Shown here in pieces: positions 7,572-16,755 of a stretch of 64,000 nt of DNA. How positions within the stretch are numbered: position 1 is the stretch's first letter; each line of letters starts with the position of its first letter. The notes below the pieces were generated by a model. The model saw nothing but the letters and a program-made list of their open reading frames with translations, did no database searches and was not told where the DNA came from. The position numbers were made by a program, and so were the translations under genes. Source of the DNA: Spongiibacteraceae bacterium (GTDB lineage: Bacteria > Pseudomonadota > Gammaproteobacteria > Pseudomonadales > Dasaniaceae); assembly GCA_028280715.1 (NCBI GenBank), contig JANQLG010000023.1:1-64000 (forward strand), in the 5' to 3' direction.

Positions 7572-8117
7572 ATGAATGTTGTTAAATCAATAATGTTAAT
7601 GATTATCATTGGTTCTGTTGGCTGTACGGCTCAGTTAACACCTTATAAAGTCATTGATTCCATGCCATATGATATTAATGATTTGCCTGGAAGCTTTGGA
7701 TTAGGCATCACTGAACAAAAGGTGAGTAATACTGAGTATGTGATAACAGCTAAATTAGATAAAAATAGTTCAGTAAAGCGCGCAAAAGACATGGTTAGAT
7801 ATCATGCTGCACTATTAGCTATAGATGCCGGATTTAATTCATTCAAAATTTTAAAGGCCAGAGATGGTGGTTGGTGCAATTTCAGGCGTAACGCAGATGT
7901 CGGCCGTAGCGTGACAAAAGCAGGTCCTAGCGCAGCTATTCGAGTAAAATTTTTAAATGATACTTCGCAACAAAACAACGAACCGAGCTCAAAGATATAT
8001 AATGCTGAAGATACAATAGCCAGCAAGCGCCCGTTGGTTTTTGCCACGCCATCTGCTGAAGAAATGAAAGTCACTCAAACAAAGCGTTACGAAAATTGTC
8101 GAAGAAGGCACATGTAA
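7572..8117 (+). CDS. Small lipoprotein, CC0125/CC1285-like
   Basis: A 181-residue predicted lipoprotein: short hydrophobic signal with lipobox GSVGC (Cys at residue 18). The core reads GSFGLGITEQKVSNTEYVITAKLDKNSS, followed by a helix (RAKDMVRYHAALLAIDAGFNSFKIL). This is the pattern of small lipoproteins that share a G-x-G-Y/F-S...R-x-x-V-x-F opening and an alanine-rich helix. The C-terminal 50 residues are polar and end in a basic KRYENCRRRHM. Base composition is clearly AT-rich compared with the housekeeping genes, as is the whole 6.4-8.4 kb stretch. Function unknown; family match is from memory and moderate. Confidence 0.55.
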   Translation: MNVVKSIMLMIIIGSVGCTAQLTPYKVIDSMPYDINDLPGSFGLGITEQKVSNTEYVITAKLDKNSSVKRAKDMVRYHAALLAIDAGFNSFKILKARDGGWCNFRRNADVGRSVTKAGPSAAIRVKFLNDTSQQNNEPSSKIYNAEDTIASKRPLVFATPSAEEMKVTQTKRYENCRRRHM

Positions 8118-8461
8118 AAATGCCAGATCAAGCTAACGAATAGGCTTAGAATTGTGGTTTGGGTTAAATAATACTCTAGCTATTCGCCAAGCCACAGTCC
8201 ATGTGTCTTTCTTCATATAGTTTGATAAAAAGATAATAACCAAATCCATGCTTGCAGGTTTAAATAGTTTTTATCTTGAGCAAATTTTCTAGTTATTGGG
8301 AAAGAACAGGGCTCTTTCATTTATAGGTGTACGGAGCTAAGTCTGATTATTCAAACTATAAGATGAAAAGACTCAGAAAGTATCGTCTTTGACAAGTAAG
8401 TCAAGAATTATAAATCAGCCAACCATTACCACTAGTGATGATGGTTGGCTGATGGTTTAAG
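8118..8461. other. Convergent intergenic region, no gene seen
   Basis: AT-rich gap between the lipoprotein gene and the 3' end of the minus-strand glycosidase. Apart from the terminator-like hairpin at 8414-8453 nothing with coding character or an RNA-gene signature was recognised on either strand. Confidence 0.6.
8414..8453 (-). terminator. Terminator-like hairpin of the glycosidase gene
   Basis: Perfect 13-bp arms ATCAGCCAACCAT (8414-8426) and ATGGTTGGCTGAT (8441-8453) enclose 14 bases. The hairpin starts 8 bases beyond the minus-strand stop codon. On the minus strand it is followed by TTTATAATT, a weak U-tract. Confidence 0.65.
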
Positions 8462-11104
8462 TTAGCTACCTGCCAGATAGGCGCGATAGTAAGTGACCCA
8501 AGTGCGGTAGTCAGAATAATCTATAACACCATTATTGTTATAGTCAGCTTCTGCAATGAAATTGGCATCACCGCTGGTGCTACGCATTGCCCCTCGAATT
8601 ATTGCCGCATCGCTGGCATCGATCACACCATCCGCATTAAGATCTCCAGGAGCCACAGGTGTTGCAGTAGCCTGGTTGCTGTTAACTGATTCATTGCCAG
8701 ACATATCACTTGCCGTCACTACATAGTAATAGGTGGTGCCGTTAGTCACTGAGGTATCAGTGTAATCACTGCTAGTTAAACCGTCGGTCAACAGAGCGTA
8801 ACCGCTGCCATCGGTAGTGCTGCGATACACTGCATACTCGGCAAAATCAGGCTCAAAACTGTCACCCCAGTTCAATGTCACCACAGCATCGCCAGCATTA
8901 GCTGACAGATTGATAGGTGCTTCAGGTGGCAGTGAATCGAATGCGGTAGCAAAGGTTTCAAAAGACTGCGTGCTTTCCTCATCGTCAATATCTACTGCTG
9001 TCACCACATAGTAGTAGGTAGTACCTAAGGTAGCAGCATTGTCATTAAAGCTATTCGTTGTAACATTGTTAGCCAGTAATGTGTAGGGGCCTCCTGAAAC
9101 TGTCGAACGATAAACTTTGTAGCTGGCCAAATCAGCTTCGCTGTTTTGCCACCAATCCAGCGTAATACTGCCATCCGGATCTGACGTCGCAGTCAATCCA
9201 TCAGGTGCTGCAGGTGGTGTTGCTGTGGTGATCCGTAAAATAGGACCGTTACCGGACTCTGCACTGGCAAACTCGCGTGCATTATTGGCACTATGATTTG
9301 TCAAAATCGCAAATGAGTAAGTGCCATTGCCGGTGACATGCCCGGTCACATCAAACTCAACTGTCGACGAGGCTGGCAGATTGGTAAGCGTGTCGAGTAA
9401 TGCGCCAATATTGGGTTTATTGTTCCAGGTCAGTGTGTCTTCAGACCAGTTAGTATTAGCAACGGCGTGCAACATTGCATCATCGGCCGTACGAATATTT
9501 TGAAATATCAATTTGGCCGACGTGATGGGTTGATCTAGACCGCCGACAGTAAATTTAAGGAAAGGTTGACGATCTTTGTTGCCCTGGTTTTTGTATTTCA
9601 AAACCGGTTCAGAACCATGGGTAGCGTTTCTTGCAGTTTGGTTAGCATAAGTGTCATCAGTTGCTGGGAAGTCTAAACCACCAACACCTCCGCCACTGCT
9701 ATCCGGAATAGCTGATGCTTCAGCAGACTGTGCTGACTCATTACCGGAGTTATCTACTGCCGAGACCACATAGTAGTAAGTTTGGTCAGCTTTTAGCCCA
9801 TTATCAGTGTAATCACTGGTTGAAATATCAGAAGCGACTTCAGTGTAAGGGCCACCGGGTGTTGTACTGCGATAGAGCACGTATCCTGATAAGTCACCTT
9901 CAAAATTATCGTCCCAATCCAGCATTATGCTTAGCGGACCAGAAGTAGCGAGTAACGCAGTGGGAGTGGCTGGCGCTACGCTATCACCACCGTCCCAGGT
10001 GACTTCTATCGCTGCAGTAGTGCTTTTATCGACAACTATTTCAAAGCTGCGTTGTGGGCCTACACCATCGAAATACACATCGCGATCAGTCGCAGTGAAG
10101 GTATAGGTAGTTGGTGTGGCACTATTTGATGTCGCACGGGTACCGCCTGAAGCAAACAGCCATATTTTATTAGGTTCTTTATAAACTGTGGCAACAGTCC
10201 AGTTGGGACGATCTTCCACATAGGCTATTTGTCGGGATATCTGATTGACGCGTGTCCAGTCGCCTTTATCAGGGCTGGTGTCCCACCACAGGCCACCTAA
10301 ACAGGCATAGTAATTGGCGCAAATAATCATTTCCGCCAGGTTGTGGTTTTCACTGGCAAAATAGGGTTTGCCTTCGCCTTTTACCTGAAGCAGAAAGTTA
10401 ACATACTGATTCATAGTGCCATTGATAATATGAGTTGCACCCCAATCCGTGTTATCTCTAATGCTATTCCACCAACCAGCTGCAGCACCGGCACTTAATG
10501 TCGATGGTCCAACTATCGGATAGTTGGTCAGTACCGGGTCAGCTTCAAAGGCAGCATGTATCTCGGCCCAGTTTGCTTTTCTCTTATATTTATCACCAAA
10601 GTCGGTTTCATTACCGGGTTCAATCAGTAACACCGTCAAACCATGGGTATTCTCAACGTAATCGATATAGGCTTTGAACATATCTCTCCAGCGCTCAGGT
10701 ATAAGATCTACACCATTTGGCGCAACGAAATATGGATCAACTTTTTTAGCTGAGCTGGATGCCAGCAAGGTTATAGTATTCAAGCCTGGAACTTTTCTTA
10801 ACTGGCTAACATAACCGTCAATTTCTGCTTTTGCATCAACTCCCAGGCTGCCATCGGGTTCCAGTGGATACTCTTGTACTGCACCGAAGCGCATGGCATC
10901 AATCTCACTGCCTAAGTGAGCATTTGACGCAGTAACGTTTCTGAAGCCAACAGTCCATAGTTCGCTTTTTTTGGTGAGGCCAATATCGGTTGTATCGAAC
11001 TCGACAGTTATTGCCTGGGTTTGTATTGCGAAAACGCTGGAGATTATCAGCAACGCTTGGGCTGCTTTCTTTAATCCAGCACCGAGTTTCATTTTATTAT
11101 TCAT
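8462..11104 (-). CDS. Secreted multidomain putative glycoside hydrolase with dockerin-like C-terminus
   Basis: Exported protein of 880 residues. The ATG at 11104 is preferred to the one at 11119, because GGGAG lies 8 bases before it. After a signal peptide (to about residue 31), residues 33-370 resemble a clan-A type (beta/alpha)8 hydrolase. LLIEPGNETDFGD supplies a candidate acid/base Glu (E166) and PYFASENHN a candidate nucleophile (E252). The family could not be assigned. Next come FN3 (about 377-470), a DNRLRE/CBM96-like module (about 480-630; TDDTYANQ...EPVLKYKNQGNKDRQPFLKF), two FN3 modules (about 635-815), and a C-terminal dockerin-like pair of Ca loops (DLNADGVIDASD, DYNNNGVIDYSD). 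The dockerin closely resembles that of the GH30-like enzyme at 14.3 kb. It stands alone on the minus strand. Confidence 0.75.
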   Translation of the reverse strand: MNNKMKLGAGLKKAAQALLIISSVFAIQTQAITVEFDTTDIGLTKKSELWTVGFRNVTASNAHLGSEIDAMRFGAVQEYPLEPDGSLGVDAKAEIDGYVSQLRKVPGLNTITLLASSSAKKVDPYFVAPNGVDLIPERWRDMFKAYIDYVENTHGLTVLLIEPGNETDFGDKYKRKANWAEIHAAFEADPVLTNYPIVGPSTLSAGAAAGWWNSIRDNTDWGATHIINGTMNQYVNFLLQVKGEGKPYFASENHNLAEMIICANYYACLGGLWWDTSPDKGDWTRVNQISRQIAYVEDRPNWTVATVYKEPNKIWLFASGGTRATSNSATPTTYTFTATDRDVYFDGVGPQRSFEIVVDKSTTAAIEVTWDGGDSVAPATPTALLATSGPLSIMLDWDDNFEGDLSGYVLYRSTTPGGPYTEVASDISTSDYTDNGLKADQTYYYVVSAVDNSGNESAQSAEASAIPDSSGGGVGGLDFPATDDTYANQTARNATHGSEPVLKYKNQGNKDRQPFLKFTVGGLDQPITSAKLIFQNIRTADDAMLHAVANTNWSEDTLTWNNKPNIGALLDTLTNLPASSTVEFDVTGHVTGNGTYSFAILTNHSANNAREFASAESGNGPILRITTATPPAAPDGLTATSDPDGSITLDWWQNSEADLASYKVYRSTVSGGPYTLLANNVTTNSFNDNAATLGTTYYYVVTAVDIDDEESTQSFETFATAFDSLPPEAPINLSANAGDAVVTLNWGDSFEPDFAEYAVYRSTTDGSGYALLTDGLTSSDYTDTSVTNGTTYYYVVTASDMSGNESVNSNQATATPVAPGDLNADGVIDASDAAIIRGAMRSTSGDANFIAEADYNNNGVIDYSDYRTWVTYYRAYLAGS

Positions 11105-11420
11105 ATAGATAACTCCCATTCTTTAAGTAAAGATTTAATTATTTAGGGAATGACGGCGCCTATTTTTTTAAAAATAGTATTTATAATATAAACAAATGGG
11201 GCTTATTAATGCAAGTAGAAAGCTTCGATGGCGGATAAATGCGAGTTAAGATAAATCTGAATTTATCTATTCGGATAGAAGGGCGATAAAAGAAAAATGA
11301 CAGCTTTTTAAAAGCGATAAAAATACATTTATAGCTTATCGTTGTTTTTATCATTAATTTCAGTCTAATCTTAATTTTTGGCAGACATATTTGCGGATAT
11401 AGTTGCAACGAGTAGGCTCA
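11105..11420. promoter_or_regulatory. Divergent promoter region with clustered GATAAA motifs
   Basis: AT-rich gap between the minus-strand glycosidase and the plus-strand PDZ gene. It holds an inverted repeat GATAAAT-CTGA-ATTTATC at 11250-11267 and several further GATAAA or TTTATC words between 11233 and 11352 in both orientations. These may be binding sites for a regulator of the glycosidase; no -10/-35 pair was assigned with confidence. Confidence 0.3.
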
Positions 11421-12272
11421 ATGCATTCAATGAAAAAAATTCACTTTGCCATGATTGCCAGTCTTGTTGCAGGCTTGGCTGCCGGTGCAATGACTCTTCG
11501 AGTTATTGAGCCCGAACCCATTGCAAGTACAAAGCCCGATAGCAATACTCATTTTGACCAAACTGCTGCTACTGAAGAACGTATCCGGGCGCTCGAAGAT
11601 GCTGTGTTTGAAGAACGCAATGCACGCCAACTTCTCGAAGAACAATTACACATATTATTCGCTGAACTGGATACACTGCGTAATGATGCAGAAGAGCAAG
11701 GCGAAGACAGAGAAATTGCCATCATTGAAAATCGCGATTCTCCTCGATCTGAATTCTTTCGTTCACGAGAAAGAACCGTTGACTCTAATACAGAGCGGAC
11801 TGCAGTACTTGTCGAAGCCGGATTCCCTCCTGATCGGGCTGATTGGATTGTTGCTCGAGAGAATGAAATACGCCTTGAGACTATGCAGGCAAGGTATGAA
11901 GCACGGCGTGCTGGCGACATGCAGGCGCTTTTTGCAGTGAGTAGCCTCAGGGAATCAACTTTACGTAACGACCTCGGTGATCTGGAATACGAGCAATACC
12001 TTGAAGCCCAAGGTAGGCCAACAACAGTTCGTATTGGTGCCGTGATAACATCATCACCCGGTCAATTGGCTGGTCTGCAATCGGGGGACGAAATAGTTCG
12101 TTACGATGGTCAACGTGTATTTAATTATTTTGACCTTAATAGTCAACAGATGCAGGGAAATGCCGGAGAATCGGTGGTTGTGGATATTATGCGTGACGGT
12201 TCATCGATGCAGGTTGTTATACCCCGTGGTCCAATTGGCATACAAAATAGATCCAGGCGTCGACTCAATTAG
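11421..12272 (+). CDS. Membrane-anchored coiled-coil protein with C-terminal PDZ domain
   Basis: A 283-residue envelope protein. The ATG at 11421 is preferred, since GAGTAGG precedes it; an ATG at 11430 is also possible. An N-terminal signal anchor (FAMIASLVAGLAAGAMTL) is followed by a helical, charged region with coiled-coil character (TEERIRALEDAVFEERNARQ onward). The C-terminal part, about residues 205-275, is a PDZ domain: IGAVITSSPGQLAGLQSGDEIVRYDG, then VVVDIMRDGSSMQVVIPRGPIGI. No protease domain is present, so it is likely an adaptor or scaffolding factor of the periplasm rather than a DegP-type protease. Its neighbours do not suggest a specific partner. Confidence 0.7.
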   Translation: MHSMKKIHFAMIASLVAGLAAGAMTLRVIEPEPIASTKPDSNTHFDQTAATEERIRALEDAVFEERNARQLLEEQLHILFAELDTLRNDAEEQGEDREIAIIENRDSPRSEFFRSRERTVDSNTERTAVLVEAGFPPDRADWIVARENEIRLETMQARYEARRAGDMQALFAVSSLRESTLRNDLGDLEYEQYLEAQGRPTTVRIGAVITSSPGQLAGLQSGDEIVRYDGQRVFNYFDLNSQQMQGNAGESVVVDIMRDGSSMQVVIPRGPIGIQNRSRRRLN

Positions 12273-12326
12273 CATCATATTTATCCGAACTAAAAATTAA
12301 CTACGTTTATTATCGTGGAGGGGCCG

Positions 12327-12713
12327 ATGGGTATTCGTATTGTCAGGCTGGGGGAAGATAGGATAAACAATGAGGGAATCAGAATAGGCACCGTACGTAG
12401 ACCTCCTCGAGGTGTTAAGAAGTCCGAATACTCTTCCCGAAATATCTATGATGTCTGGTTTCCTAACCTATCTCCTAGTGAAGAATTATTAAAGACTTAT
12501 TTTCCCATAGAAACTGAGCAAGATTGGAAACAATTCAAGAGACGGTTCTTATCTGAATTGAAACATACTGAGAAGAAAAGAGAATTAGAATTATTTGCAG
12601 CAATGTCGCATAGCTATGACTTTTCCATAGGATGTTATTGTCAGGACGAATCGAAATGTCATCGATCGATACTCAAAGAGGAGCTGGAAAAACTGGGTGC
12701 AAAAATTAAGTAA
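12327..12713 (+). CDS. DUF488 family protein
   Basis: Small cytoplasmic protein of 128 residues of the DUF488 family. The ATG at 12327 is chosen because GGAGG lies 5 bases upstream, instead of the GTG at 12315. The family marks are clear: RIVRLGEDRINNEGIRIGTVRRPPRG at the start, RNIYDVWFPNLSPS, W..F..RF, and the conserved end FSIGCYCQDESKCHRSIL with its Cys/His cluster. The biochemical role of the family is not established; members are widespread single-domain proteins. It lies about 150 bases before the diguanylate cyclase gene, with no sign of coupling. Confidence 0.8.
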   Translation: MGIRIVRLGEDRINNEGIRIGTVRRPPRGVKKSEYSSRNIYDVWFPNLSPSEELLKTYFPIETEQDWKQFKRRFLSELKHTEKKRELELFAAMSHSYDFSIGCYCQDESKCHRSILKEELEKLGAKIK

Positions 12714-12863
12714 TAATATTAACTTTTTGCCTAACCAGTAGATCTAAGTAACTGTATTAAGAACGTAAAAATATGGATTAATAACGTATAAACATAGATA
12801 TATTAGTGGTTAAACTAGCCTTATAATAAAATCCTTGTCTAAATATAATCGTATATACTAAAG

Positions 12864-13934
12864 ATGAGAGCCAGTGTTCAGCATGCCTTATGTTTGAGTC
12901 TGATCATTGTTTTTCTGAGCCCGGTTTTTTATATATGGATAAATGCATTGATGAACCCAAAAAAAGAAATTCATGATCTTCCAGATTTTTTGGTTAAATC
13001 AACATTAGGTTGTTCGACTGTTGCGTGTCTGCTGTTAATTCCCTTTTGTATTAATAATTTTATTCAGGGAAGAATTATCTTAGGCTTCGTTACTCTTTCG
13101 GTTGCGATAGTTACCGCTATTGATGCCTGGTTGTGCTACCAAGAAAAATACAACAAAACTATCAACTTATATGTAGTAGCGCCTTGTTTCATAATAGCCA
13201 TCACCCTGTTATTAAGCGAGCTAGGTGTTGCAGGTTCTTATTGGGTACCTCTGGCTGTACTTGCCTTCTATTTCATGCTGCCCGAAAAAAACGCATGGAT
13301 ATTCAATATTGTTTTTATGCTGCTGATCATGCCGATTGCTTGGAACGTACTTGAGCAGTCAACAGCCATACGATTTACTGGTGCGCTTATTGGTGTCAGT
13401 TTTTTTGCTTTTATTTCATTGCGTGAGATAAACAAGCTTCACTATCACTTAAAGAAACAAGCTGTCACTGATACATTAACAGGATTATATAATCGCGCAC
13501 TGTTGCAGGATTCTCTCGAAACAGCTATCCATCAAAGTCTACGTGCTCAAACACCTATTTCATTAATTATGATTGATATTGATCACTTCAAGGAGATTAA
13601 TGATCGATATGGTCATGATATTGGTGACACAACATTAAAAGCGATAAGTAATTATTTAAAAAAATATTTTCGTGAAAGCGATATGGTATTCAGAATAGGG
13701 GGTGAGGAGTTTCTTATCCTCCTTCATAACACTAATAAAACTGATTGCCTGGCTGTTTCAGAGAAACTCCGAGAAGGCATTGAGCAATTGTCGCCAACCC
13801 TGGATTGTAGAGTAACCGCCAGTATTGGTATTTCCAGTTTTCAGCCCGAGATGAATTGGAAGGATTGGATGAAACTGTGTGACAGGAATTTATATCGCGC
13901 CAAATCTAATGGTCGCAATCAGGTGGCAGTATAA
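12864..13934 (+). CDS. Membrane-bound diguanylate cyclase (GGDEF)
   Basis: Makes the second messenger c-di-GMP from two GTP. The N-terminal half (about residues 1-185) has several hydrophobic helices and no recognised sensor domain. The C-terminal GGDEF domain begins at DTLTGLYNR and has the active-site sequence GGEEF, which is an accepted active variant. The metal-binding IMIDIDHFKEINDRYGHDIGD is intact. RESD lies exactly where the inhibitory I-site RxxD is expected (RESDMVFRIGGEEF), so product feedback is likely. There is no EAL domain. It is the last gene before the GH30-like gene and is separated from it by about 400 bases. Confidence 0.88.
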   Translation: MRASVQHALCLSLIIVFLSPVFYIWINALMNPKKEIHDLPDFLVKSTLGCSTVACLLLIPFCINNFIQGRIILGFVTLSVAIVTAIDAWLCYQEKYNKTINLYVVAPCFIIAITLLLSELGVAGSYWVPLAVLAFYFMLPEKNAWIFNIVFMLLIMPIAWNVLEQSTAIRFTGALIGVSFFAFISLREINKLHYHLKKQAVTDTLTGLYNRALLQDSLETAIHQSLRAQTPISLIMIDIDHFKEINDRYGHDIGDTTLKAISNYLKKYFRESDMVFRIGGEEFLILLHNTNKTDCLAVSEKLREGIEQLSPTLDCRVTASIGISSFQPEMNWKDWMKLCDRNLYRAKSNGRNQVAV

Positions 13935-14334
13935 ACATCTAAAAATAAATGCGATGTGGACAACACCGCTACATCTCCCAATAGTTTGATTCCATCCACT
14001 TTACTCACCGAAAGATGCCGCTGATTTGCTGCATCTTAAGGAGATTAAAGCTAGGCTAAGGCTCGAATTCCATCAGTATCTTAAGCCAAGAAAATGGCAT
14101 ATCTAGCCTGATCTCAATTGTCAGTAAAATAGTTGGTCAAAAAACAGACCCTTCACCTCTTTCATCCTTATGAATCTGATGCTACTATCGCTAGCTAATT
14201 AATAAGACAAATAATATAAAATGGTGATAATCAAGAAATGATACGCATTATTGGAAACCGAGTTTCGTTTATCTATCCAGCTTAAGTAAAAGCTGGCGGT
14301 GATATCTCCCCTCGACAATACAGGAAACATAATA
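13935..14334. promoter_or_regulatory. Upstream region of the GH30-like gene with two inverted repeats
   Basis: Non-coding gap of 400 bases. Two symmetrical elements lie close to the gene: GAAAC-CGA-GTTTC at 14254-14266, the form of many LacI-family operators, and CCAGCTT-AAGTAA-AAGCTGG at 14277-14296, which could be an operator or a leader hairpin. A ribosome binding site AGGAAA precedes the ATG at 14335. Nothing else was recognised in the first 300 bases. Confidence 0.35.
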
Positions 14335-16638
14335 ATGAGAAAGAAAACATTATCTCTCGCTTTTGCCGGCCTCGCCGCAGTGACAACGATGTCTGCCCAC
14401 GCTGGTACGATAAGCGTCAAAGCCAATGACTATCAGCAGGTTTTTGAAGGAGCAGGTGGAACTATCGATGGCTATCTGGGCCATTGGATCAGTTTGAATG
14501 ACGAAAACCAGGATTTGGCAGCAAGGATGGTCGCTCAAGATATTAATCTGGCTTACGTCAAAAACTACATGAGTGATTATCCTGATGTGATTCCGGATAA
14601 CTACACAAACTTCGCTGAAGCGGTCAATGACCTCAAGGTCTACAACCCCGATCTCCGGGTTCATATCACGGTTAACAATCTCCCTGATCACCTTGAAAAG
14701 GTTAATAAAAAAGGCAAAAACGTCAAAGGTGAGCATGACCCGAATATCCCAGATATATACAAGAAGGTTGCCGACTATTACTACCGGGTTCTTGAAGGAT
14801 TTCATGTTCGTGGTGTTAAGGTTGATCAGTTAGATTTGTTGAATGAGCCAGGTGGTGCAGCAAAATTCGCCTTATACCAGGGGCGATTATTTAGTGATGC
14901 CATTGAAGAGCTAAAACTTATTCTGGCCGATCCTAGTACCAACCCTTATAACATCGAGATGCCGGAGATTGTCGGCCCGAGTACCTGGGGTGTTACCAGT
15001 TCTCGGAAGTGGGTAGAGGCATGGCAAGGCGATTTACCTCAGGCATGGGAAAATGTTGATGTGTTATCAACTCATGGTTATTCCGGTGGTTGGATCTCCC
15101 AGAATTACACCAATGTTAGCCAAGTAGCTGATGGAAGACCTTTTTACAATAATGAGCAAACAGGCAAACTTCAAAGCGGCGATGGGCTTCATGAGGTGTT
15201 TGGCAACAGTGAGCCAGATTATATTGGCGATGTTTCAATGGCCATGCGAGTTAGCGATGCCATTAACGGCGGTGTTAACGCATTCTTCGTTTTTAATTTG
15301 AACAACTCGTCTGGCAATAATGCGGCACTGATCAGAACCAAATTTAAAGGTGCTGTATCTAAATCGAAGGTATATGCTGGATTTAAGCAAGTGACATCGA
15401 CACAGCCGATGAATAGTTACCGTGTGACCAGTGATGTTACTGGTTTGGGTAATACTCGAGTCGTTACCTTCAGAAACCCGGGTGAAAATGTTGCCTATGT
15501 CCACGTAACCAATGTTAGTGATCAACCTCAAGATGTAGATCTTAATATTACTGCTAATGGGGTTGGATCAGCTGCATATGGTATTACTGCAATAGAAGCT
15601 GTGGTTAGTGATGAAACGCTGGATGAAGCATTAGTGATGGATGAAACCTATACCACAGTTCAAGATAGAGTGTCTTTCTCCACAACACCTTACAGTGTTA
15701 ACTCATTCAAGATAACCTTTGATTCAGAGAAAATTTTTCCTAATCAAACAGCGTTTAATGTGGCGCTGAATAAACCGACTACAGTGAGCTCTGAGTATGA
15801 ATACCTTACTCACTACACGTCTAATCAAGCTGTTGACGGTAATATTGTTGGTGATGACAGTCGTTGGTTATCGGAAAAAGGTACTGGTTATCCGCAATGG
15901 ATTGAAATCGACTTACAGGAAAAACATACGATAAATTCTCTATCGCTTTATACCGGCGTAGGTGGCTACAAAAATGCGATTAGCGATTTTCAGTTGCAAA
16001 AATGGGATGGTCAAGCCTGGGAAACCATATTGGATATCGCTAGTAATGTTGACCCTGCAGGCACTTTCGACTTTGCACCCACTACTGCCGATTTACTAAG
16101 AGTGAATATGACTCAAGGTGGCGGTAAAGAAGTGCGACTGTATGAAGTTGAAGTAATGGGTAATAAAGCTGCGCCAGCTAATCTGACTGCAACACCAGGC
16201 GCCGGTACCTTGTTAACCTGGGATGGTATCGCAGGTGCAGGGTTTGAAACCTATAACTTGTATGAATCACTTAATGGCGGCGCTTACCAGCTTATCGCGT
16301 CAGATTTACAAGACAATCGTTATATCAATTCAGGCAGTGTATCTCCTGGAGATTTGTATGCTTATGTTGTTACCGCAGTAGACTTAAATGGTAGTGAAAG
16401 CGGATTCTCAAATACTGTACAAGTAGAAGTGGGTCCACCAACAGGTTTAACGGGTGATATCAATTTTGACGGTGTTACTGATCTTCATGATGCTTTAATG
16501 ATTCGGTCTGCATTGCGTTCCTCTGAAGGTGACAGCAACTTTATTCCGCAGGCCGATTACAACCACAATGGGATCATTGATATGTCTGATTATCGTAAAT
16601 GGATTACTTACTTCCGTATGTTTTTGAGGAGTATGTAA
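14335..16638 (+). CDS. GH30-like secreted glycoside hydrolase with F5/8C, FN3 and dockerin-like modules
   Basis: Exported enzyme of 767 residues. The ATG at 14335 has AGGAAA upstream and begins a good signal peptide (MRKKTLSLAFAGLAAVTTMSAHA). The catalytic part resembles GH30: YQQVFEGAGGTIDG at the first strand, candidate acid/base E171 in LDLLNEPGG and candidate nucleophile E274 in FYNNEQTG. A beta-sandwich follows to about residue 460, as GH30 enzymes carry. Then come an F5/8 type C (CBM32-like) module (about 473-608), an FN3-like module (about 612-690) and a dockerin-like C-terminus with Ca loops DINFDGVTDLHD and DYNHNGIIDMSD (from about 706). Substrate is not certain; xylan or another algal glycan is likely from the neighbours. 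The next gene encodes a cohesin-like PEP-CTERM protein. Confidence 0.75.
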   Translation: MRKKTLSLAFAGLAAVTTMSAHAGTISVKANDYQQVFEGAGGTIDGYLGHWISLNDENQDLAARMVAQDINLAYVKNYMSDYPDVIPDNYTNFAEAVNDLKVYNPDLRVHITVNNLPDHLEKVNKKGKNVKGEHDPNIPDIYKKVADYYYRVLEGFHVRGVKVDQLDLLNEPGGAAKFALYQGRLFSDAIEELKLILADPSTNPYNIEMPEIVGPSTWGVTSSRKWVEAWQGDLPQAWENVDVLSTHGYSGGWISQNYTNVSQVADGRPFYNNEQTGKLQSGDGLHEVFGNSEPDYIGDVSMAMRVSDAINGGVNAFFVFNLNNSSGNNAALIRTKFKGAVSKSKVYAGFKQVTSTQPMNSYRVTSDVTGLGNTRVVTFRNPGENVAYVHVTNVSDQPQDVDLNITANGVGSAAYGITAIEAVVSDETLDEALVMDETYTTVQDRVSFSTTPYSVNSFKITFDSEKIFPNQTAFNVALNKPTTVSSEYEYLTHYTSNQAVDGNIVGDDSRWLSEKGTGYPQWIEIDLQEKHTINSLSLYTGVGGYKNAISDFQLQKWDGQAWETILDIASNVDPAGTFDFAPTTADLLRVNMTQGGGKEVRLYEVEVMGNKAAPANLTATPGAGTLLTWDGIAGAGFETYNLYESLNGGAYQLIASDLQDNRYINSGSVSPGDLYAYVVTAVDLNGSESGFSNTVQVEVGPPTGLTGDINFDGVTDLHDALMIRSALRSSEGDSNFIPQADYNHNGIIDMSDYRKWITYFRMFLRSM

Positions 16639-16755
16639 AAAAATATAAGCGTAGCTAAATCCTTTGATTTAAGTTATTTTTTACCACGGCAGGATGGGGA
16701 GCCTGCCATCACACGGTTTCAATATTGAGACCTAGTTTTAAGAGAGAGCAATACT

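Noticed and set aside
7590-7612. GATTATCATT-like sequence resembling a half Fur box
   Set aside because: Inside the lipoprotein coding region and only a partial match.
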